Numbered from the stretch's first letter, positions 33,951 through 44,662 are shown. The stretch is 64,000 nt of DNA from Lactobacillaceae bacterium (GCA_031271345.1 JAISVX010000005.1:21450-85449), one strand, 5' to 3'. Numbers and translations: made by a program. Notes: generated by a model from the sequence alone, not told the origin.

Positions 33951-34703
33951 TTAATAAACTGGGCTGATGTAAACTAGACATTTATCGCAGCCGTAAGAAA
34001 GCATTTGGCCGTCTTCATCTTTTCTATTATCACCGCAAATGTCGCTGAATGAATATTCAACTCCCGCTAATTTTCCTTCAACAATAAATTGAGGAATTGA
34101 AATCAAATTTATATTTCTGGCTCTTATCGCCATTTTGGAATTATGAACGTTTCTGCTGTCGCTGAACTCTTCCTCGTCAAGATACTCGGCATATCCAGTT
34201 TCTGTTCCGTCAACCGCAATTCTGTGCAGCGCTTTGTAAAACTCCGGTCTCGGTTTTCCAGTTCTAACATTTCGCCATTTTCTTGGTATGCACCCAAAAG
34301 TAACAATATAGTTTGCCGAATTGGGGTCGGAGCAACAGCTGACCATGTTATTGCCGCATCCCGGCAGCTGGGTCGCTCTGGTGGCATCATTTTTATCCAG
34401 ACAGTATATCAGCGTTCTATAATCGCCCTGCTCGCGGTTATTTATAAACCCGTAAGGCAGATAATTTTTAAGATCGACCTCGGGGGTAAGCTCGCCGGGA
34501 AAATATGAGACGACATCCTGACCGTTATACTGCGGGCTGTGTCCTTCAACATATTTCTTGGCGCCTCTTTGCTGGGTAATCATTTTTCCAATAACCGCTT
34601 CCGCCTGAGGCAAAGTAAGCATTTCTTTCATATCTGCCCGATGTGAAAGATTAAATGAATAAAGCGCGACAATAAACGTTGCCAAGACAACCCATATATA
34701 CAT
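33951..34703 (-). CDS. Membrane-anchored protein paired with the prepilin, unknown
   Basis: A 250-residue protein with an N-terminal membrane helix (WVVLATFIVALYSFNL) and a cysteine-rich outer part (GCGNNMVSCCSD, GCDKC). Like the prepilin it contains a 'LPYGFI.N' segment also present in the giant protein (LPYGFLDEN), so the two share a module. It starts the operon and ends 15 bp before the prepilin gene. Likely a minor pilus or secretion component; the function is inference from context. Confidence 0.55.
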   Translation of the reverse strand: MYIWVVLATFIVALYSFNLSHRADMKEMLTLPQAEAVIGKMITQQRGAKKYVEGHSPQYNGQDVVSYFPGELTPEVDLKNYLPYGFINNREQGDYRTLIYCLDKNDATRATQLPGCGNNMVSCCSDPNSANYIVTFGCIPRKWRNVRTGKPRPEFYKALHRIAVDGTETGYAEYLDEEEFSDSRNVHNSKMAIRARNINLISIPQFIVEGKLAGVEYSFSDICGDNRKDEDGQMLSYGCDKCLVYISPVY

Positions 34704-34960
34704 AGGAAAACCTCATAGTATTTTAATACTTATTTGTAAATGTAGCACAAAAACTAAAAACTTACCATAAAAAAAAATAAAATTAATATTTTTGTAACAT
34801 ACGCTTTCTCTGGCAAAATATCACTAAATCAATAATTAATTATTAAGAATATTTTATAATTTTTAGAAGTTTTTAATATTTAAATTTTTTATGCTTTAAT
34901 TATATGAAATATATTATAAAATATGTTTACATTTAACCCTTTTAATTGTAGGAAATCAAA

Positions 34961-36025
34961 GTGTTTATATTAAGAAATTGTTTGGCAAAAACAGTCTTCG
35001 CCGTCATAACCCTGAGCTGTTTATGCGTCAATGCCGCATACTCCCAAAATAACAACCGTACGAACGTCGGCATAGTATATGGGAAACATAAAGATTTTGA
35101 CCGTTTTGTTTTCGAATATGATAAAAAGCCAGAATATTCAATAAACAGCGACAGTTATCTAACGACATTAAAGTTTTCAGACAGCGTCAATGTTTTTGAA
35201 AAAGACAACAGTTTTGAAAACTATCCGAGAAAAGATTTATTGAACAAAGAAACCTCCAGCAGCGGGATTTCTTATATAATTCCCGCGCCAAAAATTAAGA
35301 GCTTTGAATATCAAAACAAAATTGTTGTGGACGTAGTATCTTATAAAAACATCAAAAATGAAGAGACTCCCAGCAAAAAAGCCAAAACAATGGAAGCGCC
35401 AAAAAGCTTGGAACCAAAATTGACTTTTGAATGGAATAAGGAAGTCGGATTAGCGGTTTTTTACAGAGGAGAAAACATCTGGATTGTCTTTGACGACTAT
35501 AGGCAGCTTGATATAAAGTCTTTTCCCAATCCAAACAACTATATTGAAAGCGCTATGCAGCTTCCAAGCTCCAACATCACTGTGCTGATACTTAAATTAA
35601 AGCCATTGCTGCATAACATCGACATCCAAAAAGACGGGCTTAACTGGACGATAGATTTTAGCGGAAGGTCTCCTAAGCAGAAAGAAACTCTTTCCGAAAA
35701 GATAATGACCGATAACAATGGAAGCTATTATCTGTCAATACCGACCAAAAGCGTAAAAAATGTGATTATGACATTAGACCCGATAACCGGCGATATTCTT
35801 ATGATTACGCCCGCTGTTAAAGAGAATCTCGGTTATGATAAAAAATATAAATACGTGGATTTAAGCACTATACAGACTTTTCAGGGTTTTGCCATAGAAG
35901 CATATACCGACGATATATTAATTTCCAAGGAATCGGACGGGATAACAATCCGAGGAATTGACAGAAGCTTAAATATATCTCCAAACCTTGAAGATTTGAA
36001 AAAACAAGCTTTAACAAACAAATAA
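34961..36025 (+). CDS. Secreted protein, unknown
   Basis: A 354-residue protein with a signal peptide ending near VNAAYSQ. The mature part is beta-rich, with KHKDFDRFVFEY and NITVLILKLKPLLHNIDIQKDGLNWTIDF, somewhat like AMIN-type or periplasmic beta-sandwich domains, but no family is recognised. A GTG start follows AGGAAATCAAA. It precedes uvrB by 21 bp and may share its transcript. Upstream 257 bases (34704-34960) are strongly AT-rich and hold only promoters. Confidence 0.6.
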   Translation: MFILRNCLAKTVFAVITLSCLCVNAAYSQNNNRTNVGIVYGKHKDFDRFVFEYDKKPEYSINSDSYLTTLKFSDSVNVFEKDNSFENYPRKDLLNKETSSSGISYIIPAPKIKSFEYQNKIVVDVVSYKNIKNEETPSKKAKTMEAPKSLEPKLTFEWNKEVGLAVFYRGENIWIVFDDYRQLDIKSFPNPNNYIESAMQLPSSNITVLILKLKPLLHNIDIQKDGLNWTIDFSGRSPKQKETLSEKIMTDNNGSYYLSIPTKSVKNVIMTLDPITGDILMITPAVKENLGYDKKYKYVDLSTIQTFQGFAIEAYTDDILISKESDGITIRGIDRSLNISPNLEDLKKQALTNK

Positions 36026-36046
36026 TTTAGGCGCAGTTCAAAATAA

Positions 36047-38029
36047 ATGTCTAATATGTTTAAAATCGAAAGCCCTTTTCAACCTGCCGGAGATCAGCCG
36101 CAGGCAATTAAAGAACTCGTTGAAAATCTAAAAAATGAACAAAAAAATCAGGTCCTTTTAGGCGTGACAGGGTCCGGCAAAACTTTTACCATGGCAAAAG
36201 TCATTGAAGGAACCCAGCGTCCGGCGCTGATTATGGCTCCGAATAAGGTTTTGGCAACACAATTATATACCGAAATGAAAGAGTTTTTCCCAAGTAATCA
36301 TGTGGAATATTTTGTTTCGTATTATGATTATTATCAACCCGAGGCTTATGTTCCGAAAACCGATACTTATATCGAAAAAGACTCCTCGATTAACGAACAG
36401 ATAGACCGTATGAGGCATTCGGCAACGCGTAATATTTTGGAAGAAAAAGACGTGATTATCGTTGCTTCGGTTTCATGTATTTATGGCATTGGAAGCGCGG
36501 AATATTACAGTTCTCTTGTTTTAAGGCTCAAAGTCGGCGACGTCATAGAGCCAAAAGATATTTTCAAACAGCTCGCGGCTTTGCAGTATGAAAGAAACCA
36601 AAACAACTTTATCAGAAGCACCTTCAGGGTCAGAGGCGATGTTTTAGATATATTTCCCGCGCACTATGAAGACAGAGGATGGAGAGTGTCTTTCTTTGGA
36701 GACGAGATAGAATCCATTCACGAATTTGATGTTTTGACTGGCAAAAAAACTGATGATTTAAAAGAGATAACCATATATCCCGCGAACCACTATGTGACTC
36801 CTCGTCCGGCTTTATCTCAGGCTATTCATGAAATAAAAAAAGAACTGGCTGAAAGACTGGAATACTTCAAATCAAACAACAAGCTTCTCGAAGCTCAAAG
36901 ACTGGAGCAAAGGACAAGATTTGATTTAGAAATGCTGGAAACAACAGGGCATTGCAAAGGAATAGAAAACTATTCAAGATTCCTGACAGGCAGGTCCCCC
37001 GGGGATCCTCCTCCGACAATGTTTGAATATCTGCCGGGAAACGCTCTGGTTTTTGTTGATGAAAGCCATATTTCAATACCTCAAATCGGCGGAATGTATA
37101 AAGGAGACTTCAACCGTAAATCTACTTTGTCGGAATATGGATTTAGGCTGCCTTCCTGCGTTGATAACAGACCGTTGAAATTTGAAGAATGGAATAAAAT
37201 GAGAGGCGACAGCGTTTTTGTATCCGCGACTCCCGGAGATTGGGAACTTGAGCAAAGCAAAGGCTCATTTGCGGAACAGGTTATTCGTCCGACTGGTTTG
37301 GCAGACCCTGTATGCATAATAAGACCTGTTGAAAATCAGGTTGACGACCTGATGGAAGAATGCAGAAAAATCTCTCAAAAAGGAGAAAGAGTCTTAGTTA
37401 CTACGCTTACGAAAAAAATGGCTGAAGATTTGACTGAATATTTAAACGAAAACGGCGTAAAAGTCCGTTACCTGCATTCTGATATAGACACACTTGAAAG
37501 AATGGAGATTATAAGAGACCTGCGTTTGGGAGTTTTTGATGTTCTTGTCGGAATTAACCTCCTGCGCGAAGGGCTTGATATTCCCGAGTGTTCTCTGGTT
37601 GCCATATTAGACGCTGATAAAGAAGGCTTTTTGCGTTCCGCCCGCTCGCTAATCCAAACCATCGGTCGCGCCGCCAGAAATGCGGAGGGACGCGTTATTC
37701 TCTACGCCGACAAGATAACCAGGTCTATTAAAGAAGCGCTTGATGAAACAAACAGAAGAAGAGACAAGCAGGTTAAATTCAACATTGAAAACGGCATAAC
37801 GCCTAAGACCATCAAAAAGAGTATTGCCGCCTCAATTAAGGAAATGAGCGAAGAAGACTTCATCAAAGACGACAGCGGAAGCATTCATGATTTGAAAAAT
37901 GTTGATAAAAAAATCAAAGAATATACCAAGCTTATGAAACAGGCAGCGGCTGATTTAGATTTTGAAACAGCCATGGTATACCGCGACAAATTAAGAGAGT
38001 TGGAGCTTCTCGCGATGAAAAACCTATAA
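36047..38029 (+). CDS. uvrB: UvrABC excision nuclease subunit B
   Basis: A 660-residue DNA-damage helicase-like protein. It shows Walker [13 protein letters not shown], the beta-hairpin region [52 protein letters not shown] and the C-terminal UVR motif ([25 protein letters not shown]) that binds UvrC. Full length. uvrC is in the same window at 49415. Confidence 0.96.
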   Translation: MSNMFKIESPFQPAGDQPQAIKELVENLKNEQKNQVLLGVTGSGKTFTMAKVIEGTQRPALIMAPNKVLATQLYTEMKEFFPSNHVEYFVSYYDYYQPEAYVPKTDTYIEKDSSINEQIDRMRHSATRNILEEKDVIIVASVSCIYGIGSAEYYSSLVLRLKVGDVIEPKDIFKQLAALQYERNQNNFIRSTFRVRGDVLDIFPAHYEDRGWRVSFFGDEIESIHEFDVLTGKKTDDLKEITIYPANHYVTPRPALSQAIHEIKKELAERLEYFKSNNKLLEAQRLEQRTRFDLEMLETTGHCKGIENYSRFLTGRSPGDPPPTMFEYLPGNALVFVDESHISIPQIGGMYKGDFNRKSTLSEYGFRLPSCVDNRPLKFEEWNKMRGDSVFVSATPGDWELEQSKGSFAEQVIRPTGLADPVCIIRPVENQVDDLMEECRKISQKGERVLVTTLTKKMAEDLTEYLNENGVKVRYLHSDIDTLERMEIIRDLRLGVFDVLVGINLLREGLDIPECSLVAILDADKEGFLRSARSLIQTIGRAARNAEGRVILYADKITRSIKEALDETNRRRDKQVKFNIENGITPKTIKKSIAASIKEMSEEDFIKDDSGSIHDLKNVDKKIKEYTKLMKQAAADLDFETAMVYRDKLRELELLAMKNL

Positions 38030-38116
38030 AACTTCTGAAAAACTAAAAGAAATTGTTTGCAACCACAAGCATATATAACTAAACTTCCATGTATAGAAAA
38101 TTGGGAGTTTAATTTT

Positions 38117-38989
38117 ATGATTAAGAAAATTTTATTTACTGTTTTAGGATGCGCAATCTCTTTTAACGCGCATGCACAGCAAGCAGCAGAAGCACAAGAA
38201 CCGCAAAGTTCATTAAGAGCAAACTTCAAAAGAATCTCTCTTGATTTATCCAGTACGGAAGTAAAAAATGCGGACTTGTATCAAAATTCTTCCGTATCCG
38301 CATTAAGCGCCGACGGAGAAAGCATTGTCAAGGGCGTCTTTGATTTTGCCTTAGAATATCAAAAAGCCGATTCCAGATGGGACAACAGTTTGTACATGAT
38401 ATATGGAAAAAAGAAAACAAAACCATACGACGGTCCAAACATAACCAACAAAAGCGATGACCAAATCTTACTCACAACCGATTATGCCCACGGAATTTGG
38501 AACTATCACGAAGCTAAAGTCGGTCCTTTTGTTAACCTTGGATACGAAACAAATTTCACAACCGAAAACGGCGCGGCGCGCAGAAAAATTTTTCGTGGCA
38601 AGACAGGTCTGAAATTGTTTGATGGAAAATATTTTTCCGATTTATATATAGCGGCGGTCGGCGAGTATGACATGACTTATGACGATAACTCCAAGTTCGG
38701 CGCAGAGATTGGCATGAAAGCAAAATTTCCTGTGCGTGACGGGGTTGATTTTGAAGTTAACGGATATTACAGGGAGTATTTAGCTTACAGCAAATATGAA
38801 TATGAAGACTTAAAATACGACCTAAACGCCGAGGTAAGAATGAACGTTTTGATAGTTGACGATTGGAAGCTCAGCCTTTCTCCTTTTGCCAAATACAGAA
38901 TGGCAGAATCAAGAGGAGCGGGAAAAGCTGGAAGCAACTTCAGCATTGGCATATCGTTAATGTTTAACGATATATACAATATTTGGTAA
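38117..38989 (+). CDS. DUF481-like outer membrane protein
   Basis: A 290-residue protein when started at the ATG at 38117, which has GGGAG nine bases upstream and a proper signal peptide (ILFTVLGCAISFNAHA). The track start at 38057 lies upstream of this signal. The mature part alternates in beta-strand pattern (VKGVFDFALEYQKADSRWDNSLYMIYGKKKT, AEVRMNVLIVDDWKLSLSPFAKYRM), as in the DUF481 'salt-induced outer membrane protein' barrels. Function unknown. Confidence 0.65.
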   Translation: MIKKILFTVLGCAISFNAHAQQAAEAQEPQSSLRANFKRISLDLSSTEVKNADLYQNSSVSALSADGESIVKGVFDFALEYQKADSRWDNSLYMIYGKKKTKPYDGPNITNKSDDQILLTTDYAHGIWNYHEAKVGPFVNLGYETNFTTENGAARRKIFRGKTGLKLFDGKYFSDLYIAAVGEYDMTYDDNSKFGAEIGMKAKFPVRDGVDFEVNGYYREYLAYSKYEYEDLKYDLNAEVRMNVLIVDDWKLSLSPFAKYRMAESRGAGKAGSNFSIGISLMFNDIYNIW

Positions 38990-39010
38990 AAAATATACAT
39001 TAAGTAAAAG

Positions 39011-39045
39011 CCTCTATTGAAAGATAGGGGTTTTTATTGTATAAT
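39011..39045 (+). promoter_or_regulatory. Overlapping terminator and promoter
   Basis: CCTCTAT/GATAGGGG followed by TTTTT would end the upstream DUF481 transcript. Within the same bases TTGAAA (39017), a 17-base spacer and a perfect TATAAT (39040) form the promoter of the lipoprotein gene at 39111. Confidence 0.65.
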
Positions 39046-39110
39046 ATGGGCAGCAAAAAAATTACCACTGTTCATAATTTACTCAAATATAAATTTAAAA
39101 CTCATTCATA

Positions 39111-39587
39111 ATGAAAAATTTATTTATTATTTTCATCGCCGTTTTCGCTCTGTCTTCGTGTGTCTCAAACAGCCCGAAAGAAGAAGACAAAGCAGCCGTA
39201 GCTGAAGAAAAAACACAAGAAACCACAGAGAAGGCAAGCCCGTATCTGGTGAGTTTCCGTCCTATCTCCAATAATCTGCAAATCTCAGAAAATGCAGTAA
39301 TTATTGATGTCAGCATGTGCTGCCCTTCTCTATCGAAGTATGAAGGATACTACGAAAGAACCCAGAACATCAACGTAACCTTTAAGGATGGAGACGATCT
39401 CAAAAAGAAATCGTTTCAATATGCCATAAGGCTGCGTCCCGAAGAAGCTTCGAGCTTATCGGATCTGAGAGTTTCAAAAGAAGACAGAACAAAGTTTAAC
39501 TTTCGTGTCACAGTTTCAACTACTACGGAAACAAAAAGGTTCGTTATTCTCGAAACCATTTCAGAAACCCGCAGCCTGTTTGACTAG
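39111..39587 (+). CDS. Lipoprotein, unknown, probable inserted cassette
   Basis: A 158-residue protein with a signal and lipobox LSSCVS, then a charged Glu/Lys/Ala linker and a beta-rich domain (YLVSFRPISNNLQISENAVIIDVSM, then INVTFKDGDDLKKKSFQYAIRLRPEE). No family recognised. A TATAAT promoter, a leader without a Shine-Dalgarno sequence ending CATTCATAATG, and a strong own terminator make it one of the single-gene cassettes. Confidence 0.6.
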   Translation: MKNLFIIFIAVFALSSCVSNSPKEEDKAAVAEEKTQETTEKASPYLVSFRPISNNLQISENAVIIDVSMCCPSLSKYEGYYERTQNINVTFKDGDDLKKKSFQYAIRLRPEEASSLSDLRVSKEDRTKFNFRVTVSTTTETKRFVILETISETRSLFD

Positions 39588-39602
39588 ATGCAAAATGGCT
39601 CC

Positions 39603-39637
39603 AACAACTCCTATCACTTTGATAGGAGTTGTTTTTT
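39603..39637 (+). terminator. Terminator of the lipoprotein cassette
   Basis: A 13-bp perfect stem AACAACTCCTATC/GATAGGAGTTGTT with a five-base loop and a T run. Confidence 0.9.
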
Positions 39638-39681
39638 ATTTGATTGTTGATTTTTGAGCAAATCACATTTACAATACAACC

Positions 39682-40722
39682 ATGACATACAATAGCTGGA
39701 CAAAGAAAGACCTAGAAGAAAAAAATGCACAGATGTTTGCGGCTGGAGCATTGTTAGCGCCTGTGTTTGTCGATTTTATAAAATGGTCGCTGGAACAAAC
39801 CAAGCGCCCTGCCTATTGTTTATTGCGCGATGGGCAGCCTATCTATGACATAGCGCAGCTTCTTAAAGATACGCCCGAATTTGAGCCGGTTCGCAAATGG
39901 AAAACCAAATTTCTCACAAGGTCAATGGTAAACTCATTAGAAAACCAAGATGCCGCAAAAACTTTAAATTATTTAAAATCCGAAGGTCTGACTCAGGATA
40001 AATATGTTTTTCTTGACACTGGATACCAAGGAAGCATACAGAGAGCATTAAAAAATGACTATAATGTCAATTCGCAGTCTTTGTTTATGTTTTACTTCCG
40101 TCCGGGCGAGCATAATGACAGCAATGACATTATAAAAGGATACAGAGATAAAACAAATTTTGATGAAAGAACAACGGTTAAATTCTGCTGCCAAATATTT
40201 GAGAATCTCCCCAAGATTCATAATCCTCACCCGGGACTTGCGCTGAAAGAAGAATCCGAAAAAACGAACGAGGAATCCAAAAACGAATGGCTAAAAAGAA
40301 GAATATCGAAATTGAAAAAAGCCATAATCGGTTCCGAAGACCTCGAGACTGTTTTGGTTAGCAAGCCTGTGCTGGAATCTTCAAAACAAGAGCAGGAGTT
40401 TTATAATAGCTTTATAAAAGGAGCCGCCGCTTATGTAAGCTTAATAAAAAACCAAAGAAAAATTTCTGAAACCGGCAAAATGGCTGAAGATATTTTAACC
40501 GACACAAAAATCCAAGATGTTTTAATAGATGTTTTGCGCCTGGAAGATACTGCCAGCGAACAAGATGATAAAATGAATCTTACAAAAGGCATATATAAAA
40601 AAGCAAATAAATCTACCGACATTGAGGAAATGCAAAAAAATACATTCTTAAATTGGGGAATTCTAAACAAAGAATACTCCGCATTATCAGGAAAAAGCTT
40701 AAGAGATAAAGAACTTTTGTAA
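39682..40722 (+). CDS. COG5610-like protein (HAD-related), function unknown
   Basis: A 346-residue protein. The N-terminal half has VFVDFIKWSLEQTKRPAYCLLRDGQPIYDIAQLL and YVFLDTGYQGSIQRAL, a pair of segments reminiscent of COG5610-type proteins found near polysaccharide genes ('...LSRDGy.l..ia' and 'vDiGw.Gt.q'). The C-terminal half is helical and charged. A promoter-like TTGATT-N17-TACAAT lies just before the ATG. The similarity is from memory and moderate. Confidence 0.45.
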   Translation: MTYNSWTKKDLEEKNAQMFAAGALLAPVFVDFIKWSLEQTKRPAYCLLRDGQPIYDIAQLLKDTPEFEPVRKWKTKFLTRSMVNSLENQDAAKTLNYLKSEGLTQDKYVFLDTGYQGSIQRALKNDYNVNSQSLFMFYFRPGEHNDSNDIIKGYRDKTNFDERTTVKFCCQIFENLPKIHNPHPGLALKEESEKTNEESKNEWLKRRISKLKKAIIGSEDLETVLVSKPVLESSKQEQEFYNSFIKGAAAYVSLIKNQRKISETGKMAEDILTDTKIQDVLIDVLRLEDTASEQDDKMNLTKGIYKKANKSTDIEEMQKNTFLNWGILNKEYSALSGKSLRDKELL

Positions 40723-40725
40723 ATT

Positions 40726-41166
40726 TTATTCCCTGTGATAAGGATGACCGAAGATTATTGTCTGCAAGCGGTATATTTGCTCGACTAAAACCGCTCTCAT
40801 CAAGATATGAGGCAAAGTAAGCTTTCCAAAAGAAAGAATTAAATCGGCTTTTTTTCTGGTTTCTTCAAGATGCCCGTCCGCACCGCCGATTAAAAAACAT
40901 ATTTCCGAAGTTCCCGATACCTGCCATTTTTCTATTTTTTTTGCAAGCTCCATGCTGCTGAGGTTTTCGCCTCTTTCATCAAGCGCTATTACCTTAGCGT
41001 TATTAGGGATTGAATTTTGCAAAAATTTCGCTTCTTCCGCCTGATTTGCATTGTCCATTTCTTTAATCTGCAAATCCCAGTTAAGGCGTTTTTTATATTC
41101 TTCAATAACCTCCGCTTCGGGAGATTTCTTTTTTAATTTACCTATTGCAAGAATTGTGATTTTCAT
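40726..41166 (-). CDS. rlmH: 23S rRNA (pseudouridine1915-N3)-methyltransferase
   Basis: A 146-residue SPOUT methyltransferase with the trefoil-knot motifs ALDERGENLSS, CFLIGGADGHLEE and the C-terminal LPHILMRAVLVEQIYRLQTIIFGHPYHRE. Modifies helix 69 of the large subunit. Usually follows rsfS directly; here the plus-strand unknown gene at 41296 sits between them. Confidence 0.95.
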   Translation of the reverse strand: MKITILAIGKLKKKSPEAEVIEEYKKRLNWDLQIKEMDNANQAEEAKFLQNSIPNNAKVIALDERGENLSSMELAKKIEKWQVSGTSEICFLIGGADGHLEETRKKADLILSFGKLTLPHILMRAVLVEQIYRLQTIIFGHPYHRE

Positions 41167-41227
41167 TTTTTATCCTCTCTAAGCCTCAGTTATACATTAC
41201 ATTTTGAACAAAATCCATTGAATAAAG

Positions 41228-41256
41228 TTGACAAAACTTTTGGCAAATGATATTCT
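41228..41256 (+). promoter_or_regulatory. Promoter of the inserted unknown gene
   Basis: TTGACA, a 17-base spacer and TATTCT. The whole 30-base region is nearly the same as the SET-gene promoter at 15028, including TTTTG and AATGATATT, although the two genes are 26 kb apart and unrelated. Confidence 0.75.
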
Positions 41257-41295
41257 TACACTACAAAAATATTACTAATTTAATCTCACAAAACT

Positions 41296-41889
41296 ATGTG
41301 CATACAATTTTTGGAAAGAAAGCGGGAAGTGAGAAAAACGAACAACCTGCGTATGGGAGCAATTGAGAGAATAAATCTCTATGCCGGACTTGAAAAGGAA
41401 GTTATTGCCAAGAGGAACTCACTGCTCCGCAATGGCACGCCCGAAAAAGACATCATCGGTCTTGACTATCCTGAGCCAATGCTGATTATCGCCCTTGATG
41501 AGCCGATTTTTAACAAATTTGAGTTCATCAATGCGCTCAAAATCTTTATCTCTGGCCATATCAGCGATGAAGAACTCTGCATGGGAGAGAAAAAAGGATG
41601 GCGCTACGGCAAATTCTATTGCCGCGTAAACGACAACAAAATTTACTGCGATGCCGACGTTTCTCCAGACACTCCCGAAAACTGTGAAAAGATGAGAGCA
41701 GAAATGTTCTGCTATCCTGACGACTCTCTGTTTTTTGAGTTCAGCTTTTGCGACAAAAGAAAAGAAATCACTTCAATCTCGTTAAAGCAAAAACTAGGTA
41801 AAGACAATATTCGCACGCTCTTTACCAAGCAAAACACGGAAAGGTTATCCGCTGAGGAAATTGACGCGACAGCTTCGGTTTATATTTAA
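41296..41889 (+). CDS. Unknown 197-aa protein inserted between rlmH and rsfS
   Basis: No family recognised. The protein is charged and mixed alpha/beta, without signal peptide or membrane segment. The middle has MLIIALDEPIFNKFEFINALKIFI and the later part CRVNDNKIYCDADVSPDTPENC. The ATG follows CTCACAAAACT with no Shine-Dalgarno sequence, and the start at an internal ATG (MGAIER, codon 20) is possible. It has its own promoter, opposite strand to its neighbours, and higher G+C than rlmH and rsfS. It is a clear example of the single-gene cassettes. Confidence 0.55.
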   Translation: MCIQFLERKREVRKTNNLRMGAIERINLYAGLEKEVIAKRNSLLRNGTPEKDIIGLDYPEPMLIIALDEPIFNKFEFINALKIFISGHISDEELCMGEKKGWRYGKFYCRVNDNKIYCDADVSPDTPENCEKMRAEMFCYPDDSLFFEFSFCDKRKEITSISLKQKLGKDNIRTLFTKQNTERLSAEEIDATASVYI

Positions 41890-41910
41890 ACAAAACGAAG
41901 TTTTCATAAT

Positions 41911-41940
41911 AAAAAAGCGACCTCTAAGGCCGCTTTTTTA
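41911..41940. terminator. Terminator between inserted gene and rsfS
   Basis: AAAAAGCG/CGCTTTTT with an inner CCT/AGG pairing. It can serve both the inserted plus-strand gene and rsfS on the minus strand. Confidence 0.75.
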
Positions 41941-41944
41941 TTTT

Positions 41945-42331
41945 TTATTTAACTTTCTCAGGTTTTGCTGTAATCAGAGCTTTCCACATTTTTTCCAAAT
42001 TATAAAACTCTCGCACCTCCGGCTTAAAGATATGAACAATCACATCAAAAGCGTCAATCAAAACCCAGTCTGCTTTTTCTTCGCCCTCGGTTGAAGAAAC
42101 AAAGCCCTGTTTTTTCAAATCTTCCTGAAGATGCTCCGCTAAAGAAGCTACATGTCTTTGAGATGTTCCGCTTGCCACAACCATATAGCTTGCTATAGAA
42201 GTTTTTCCCCTCAGGTCAATAACTTCAACATCTTCAGCCTTATTATCATCCAAAGATTTTTTTACAATCTCTAAAATTTTGTCATCCACCGCCAATTCAG
42301 TTTCAATTTTTTTAGCCGCGCTTCTTGCCAA
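41945..42331 (-). CDS. rsfS: Ribosomal silencing factor
   Basis: A 128-residue protein (RsfS/YbeB family) that binds L14 and blocks subunit joining in slow growth. Core motifs are DVEVIDLRGKTSIASYMVVASGTSQRHVASLAEHL, ADWVLIDAFDVIVHIF and REFYNLEKMW. It lies 17 bp after obgE in the same direction. Confidence 0.95.
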   Translation of the reverse strand: MARSAAKKIETELAVDDKILEIVKKSLDDNKAEDVEVIDLRGKTSIASYMVVASGTSQRHVASLAEHLQEDLKKQGFVSSTEGEEKADWVLIDAFDVIVHIFKPEVREFYNLEKMWKALITAKPEKVK

Positions 42332-42348
42332 GTCTCTAACTCCTTATA

Positions 42349-43437
<1,089 letters not shown>

Positions 43438-43472
43438 TCACCCCCTCCAACCTTTATTTTTTTATAGTCGAA

Positions 43473-43724
43473 TTATTCTGTAACTACGGAAACAAACATT
43501 CCTCTAGCTTTTCTTTTAAATTCAACTTTGCCTTCGGCAACAGCAAAAATTGTGTGATCGCGACCTATACCAACATTATCACCCGGGTGATATTTGGTAC
43601 CGCGCTGACGAATGATTATGTTACCTGAAATAACCGCTTCGCCGCCAAACTTTTTAACACCTAAACGACGTCCGATTGAATCGCGTCCGTTTGATGAGCT
43701 GCCGCCTGATTTCTTATGTGCCAT
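43473..43724 (-). CDS. rpmA: Ribosomal protein bL27
   Basis: An 83-residue protein with the typical start [24 protein letters not shown] and IIVRQRG-like [13 protein letters not shown]. The N-terminal tail reaches the peptidyl transferase centre. Separated from rplU by 18 bp. Confidence 0.96.
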   Translation of the reverse strand: MAHKKSGGSSSNGRDSIGRRLGVKKFGGEAVISGNIIIRQRGTKYHPGDNVGIGRDHTIFAVAEGKVEFKRKARGMFVSVVTE

Positions 43725-43742
43725 AGTATTATCTCCTCAATA

Positions 43743-44099
43743 TTACTCGCCAGCTGCTTCAGAAGCTGAAGCTTTCGCAACTTTTGGTTTGCTAGCTGTC
43801 TTACCAACAATGTCGGTAATTTTAACTAATGTAATTTCTTGTCTGTGACCATTTTTACGACGATAATTATGTCTTCTTTTCTTTTTGAAAATGATAACTT
43901 TTTTGTCTTTAGCCTGCTTAACAACCTGACCTTTAACAGAAGCGCCGGAAACCAATGGAGAACCAATAGTTTCACCAAGTGCTAAAACTTCGTTGAAAAC
44001 AACCTCTGAACCTTCGTCGCCAGTGATTTTTTCAATTTTAATGAGGTCGCCGCCGGCAACTTTGTATTGCTTTCCGCCTGTTTTAATTACTGCGTACAT
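43743..44099 (-). CDS. rplU: Ribosomal protein bL21
   Basis: A 118-residue protein starting [14 protein letters not shown], with [17 protein letters not shown] near the C-terminus and an alanine-rich tail. I place the start at the ATG at 44099, preceded by AGGTGG, instead of the GTG at 44111 in the track. First gene of rplU-rpmA-obgE-rsfS. Confidence 0.95.
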   Translation of the reverse strand: MYAVIKTGGKQYKVAGGDLIKIEKITGDEGSEVVFNEVLALGETIGSPLVSGASVKGQVVKQAKDKKVIIFKKKRRHNYRRKNGHRQEITLVKITDIVGKTASKPKVAKASASEAAGE

Positions 44100-44179
44100 C
44101 TTTATATCCACCTAATTTATTTTTAAACATAAAACGTTGTTTGCAATATACATAAGATTTTTAAGCTGTCAACAAGAAT

Positions 44180-44662
44180 CTATAAGAAATTTTTATCTTT
44201 TTTATTTCTATTTAAAACCCTGTGGAACTCCGGCTTCATAAAACGTCCCCTCCACAGTCCTCTCTTGTTTTCTCTCGCTTCCCGCTGTGCTTTGACATAA
44301 GTTTTTTCCTCGCTTCTATATAGCACCGCCCAGCCGGATTTTAAGAGCTCAATATTTATGTTAAGCTCTTCCGTAAAACACTCGCTTAAATTTCTGTCAT
44401 AGATGTCTTTTCCAAGCTTGACACACTCTATTTTCCCGCCGTTTATAATTTCAACCAGAGCGTTTTTTGCTTCTTCGCTGCAGTCATAAATGATTTCTTC
44501 CTCGTCAAAACATATCTGACGATATTCTGGAGCGTCGACTCCTATCAACCTTACTTCGCTGTCGTTAATAATCAGACTATCGCCGTCTAAAACTTTGACA
44601 TCCGCAAAAGCGGTCAGCGGATAAACTAAAAATACCAGTAAAAATTTTAAAATATGTTTCAT
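44180..44662 (-). CDS. Secreted staphylococcal-nuclease-like endonuclease
   Basis: A 160-residue protein with a signal peptide (LLVFLVYPLTAFA) and SNase fold: VLDGDSLIINDSEVRLIGVDAPE (catalytic Arg and Asp), then GKDIYDRNLSECFTEELNINIELLKSGWAVLY. This is the usual calcium-dependent thermonuclease pattern. Acts outside the cytoplasm, perhaps in nucleotide scavenging. Confidence 0.85.
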   Translation of the reverse strand: MKHILKFLLVFLVYPLTAFADVKVLDGDSLIINDSEVRLIGVDAPEYRQICFDEEEIIYDCSEEAKNALVEIINGGKIECVKLGKDIYDRNLSECFTEELNINIELLKSGWAVLYRSEEKTYVKAQREARENKRGLWRGRFMKPEFHRVLNRNKKDKNFL

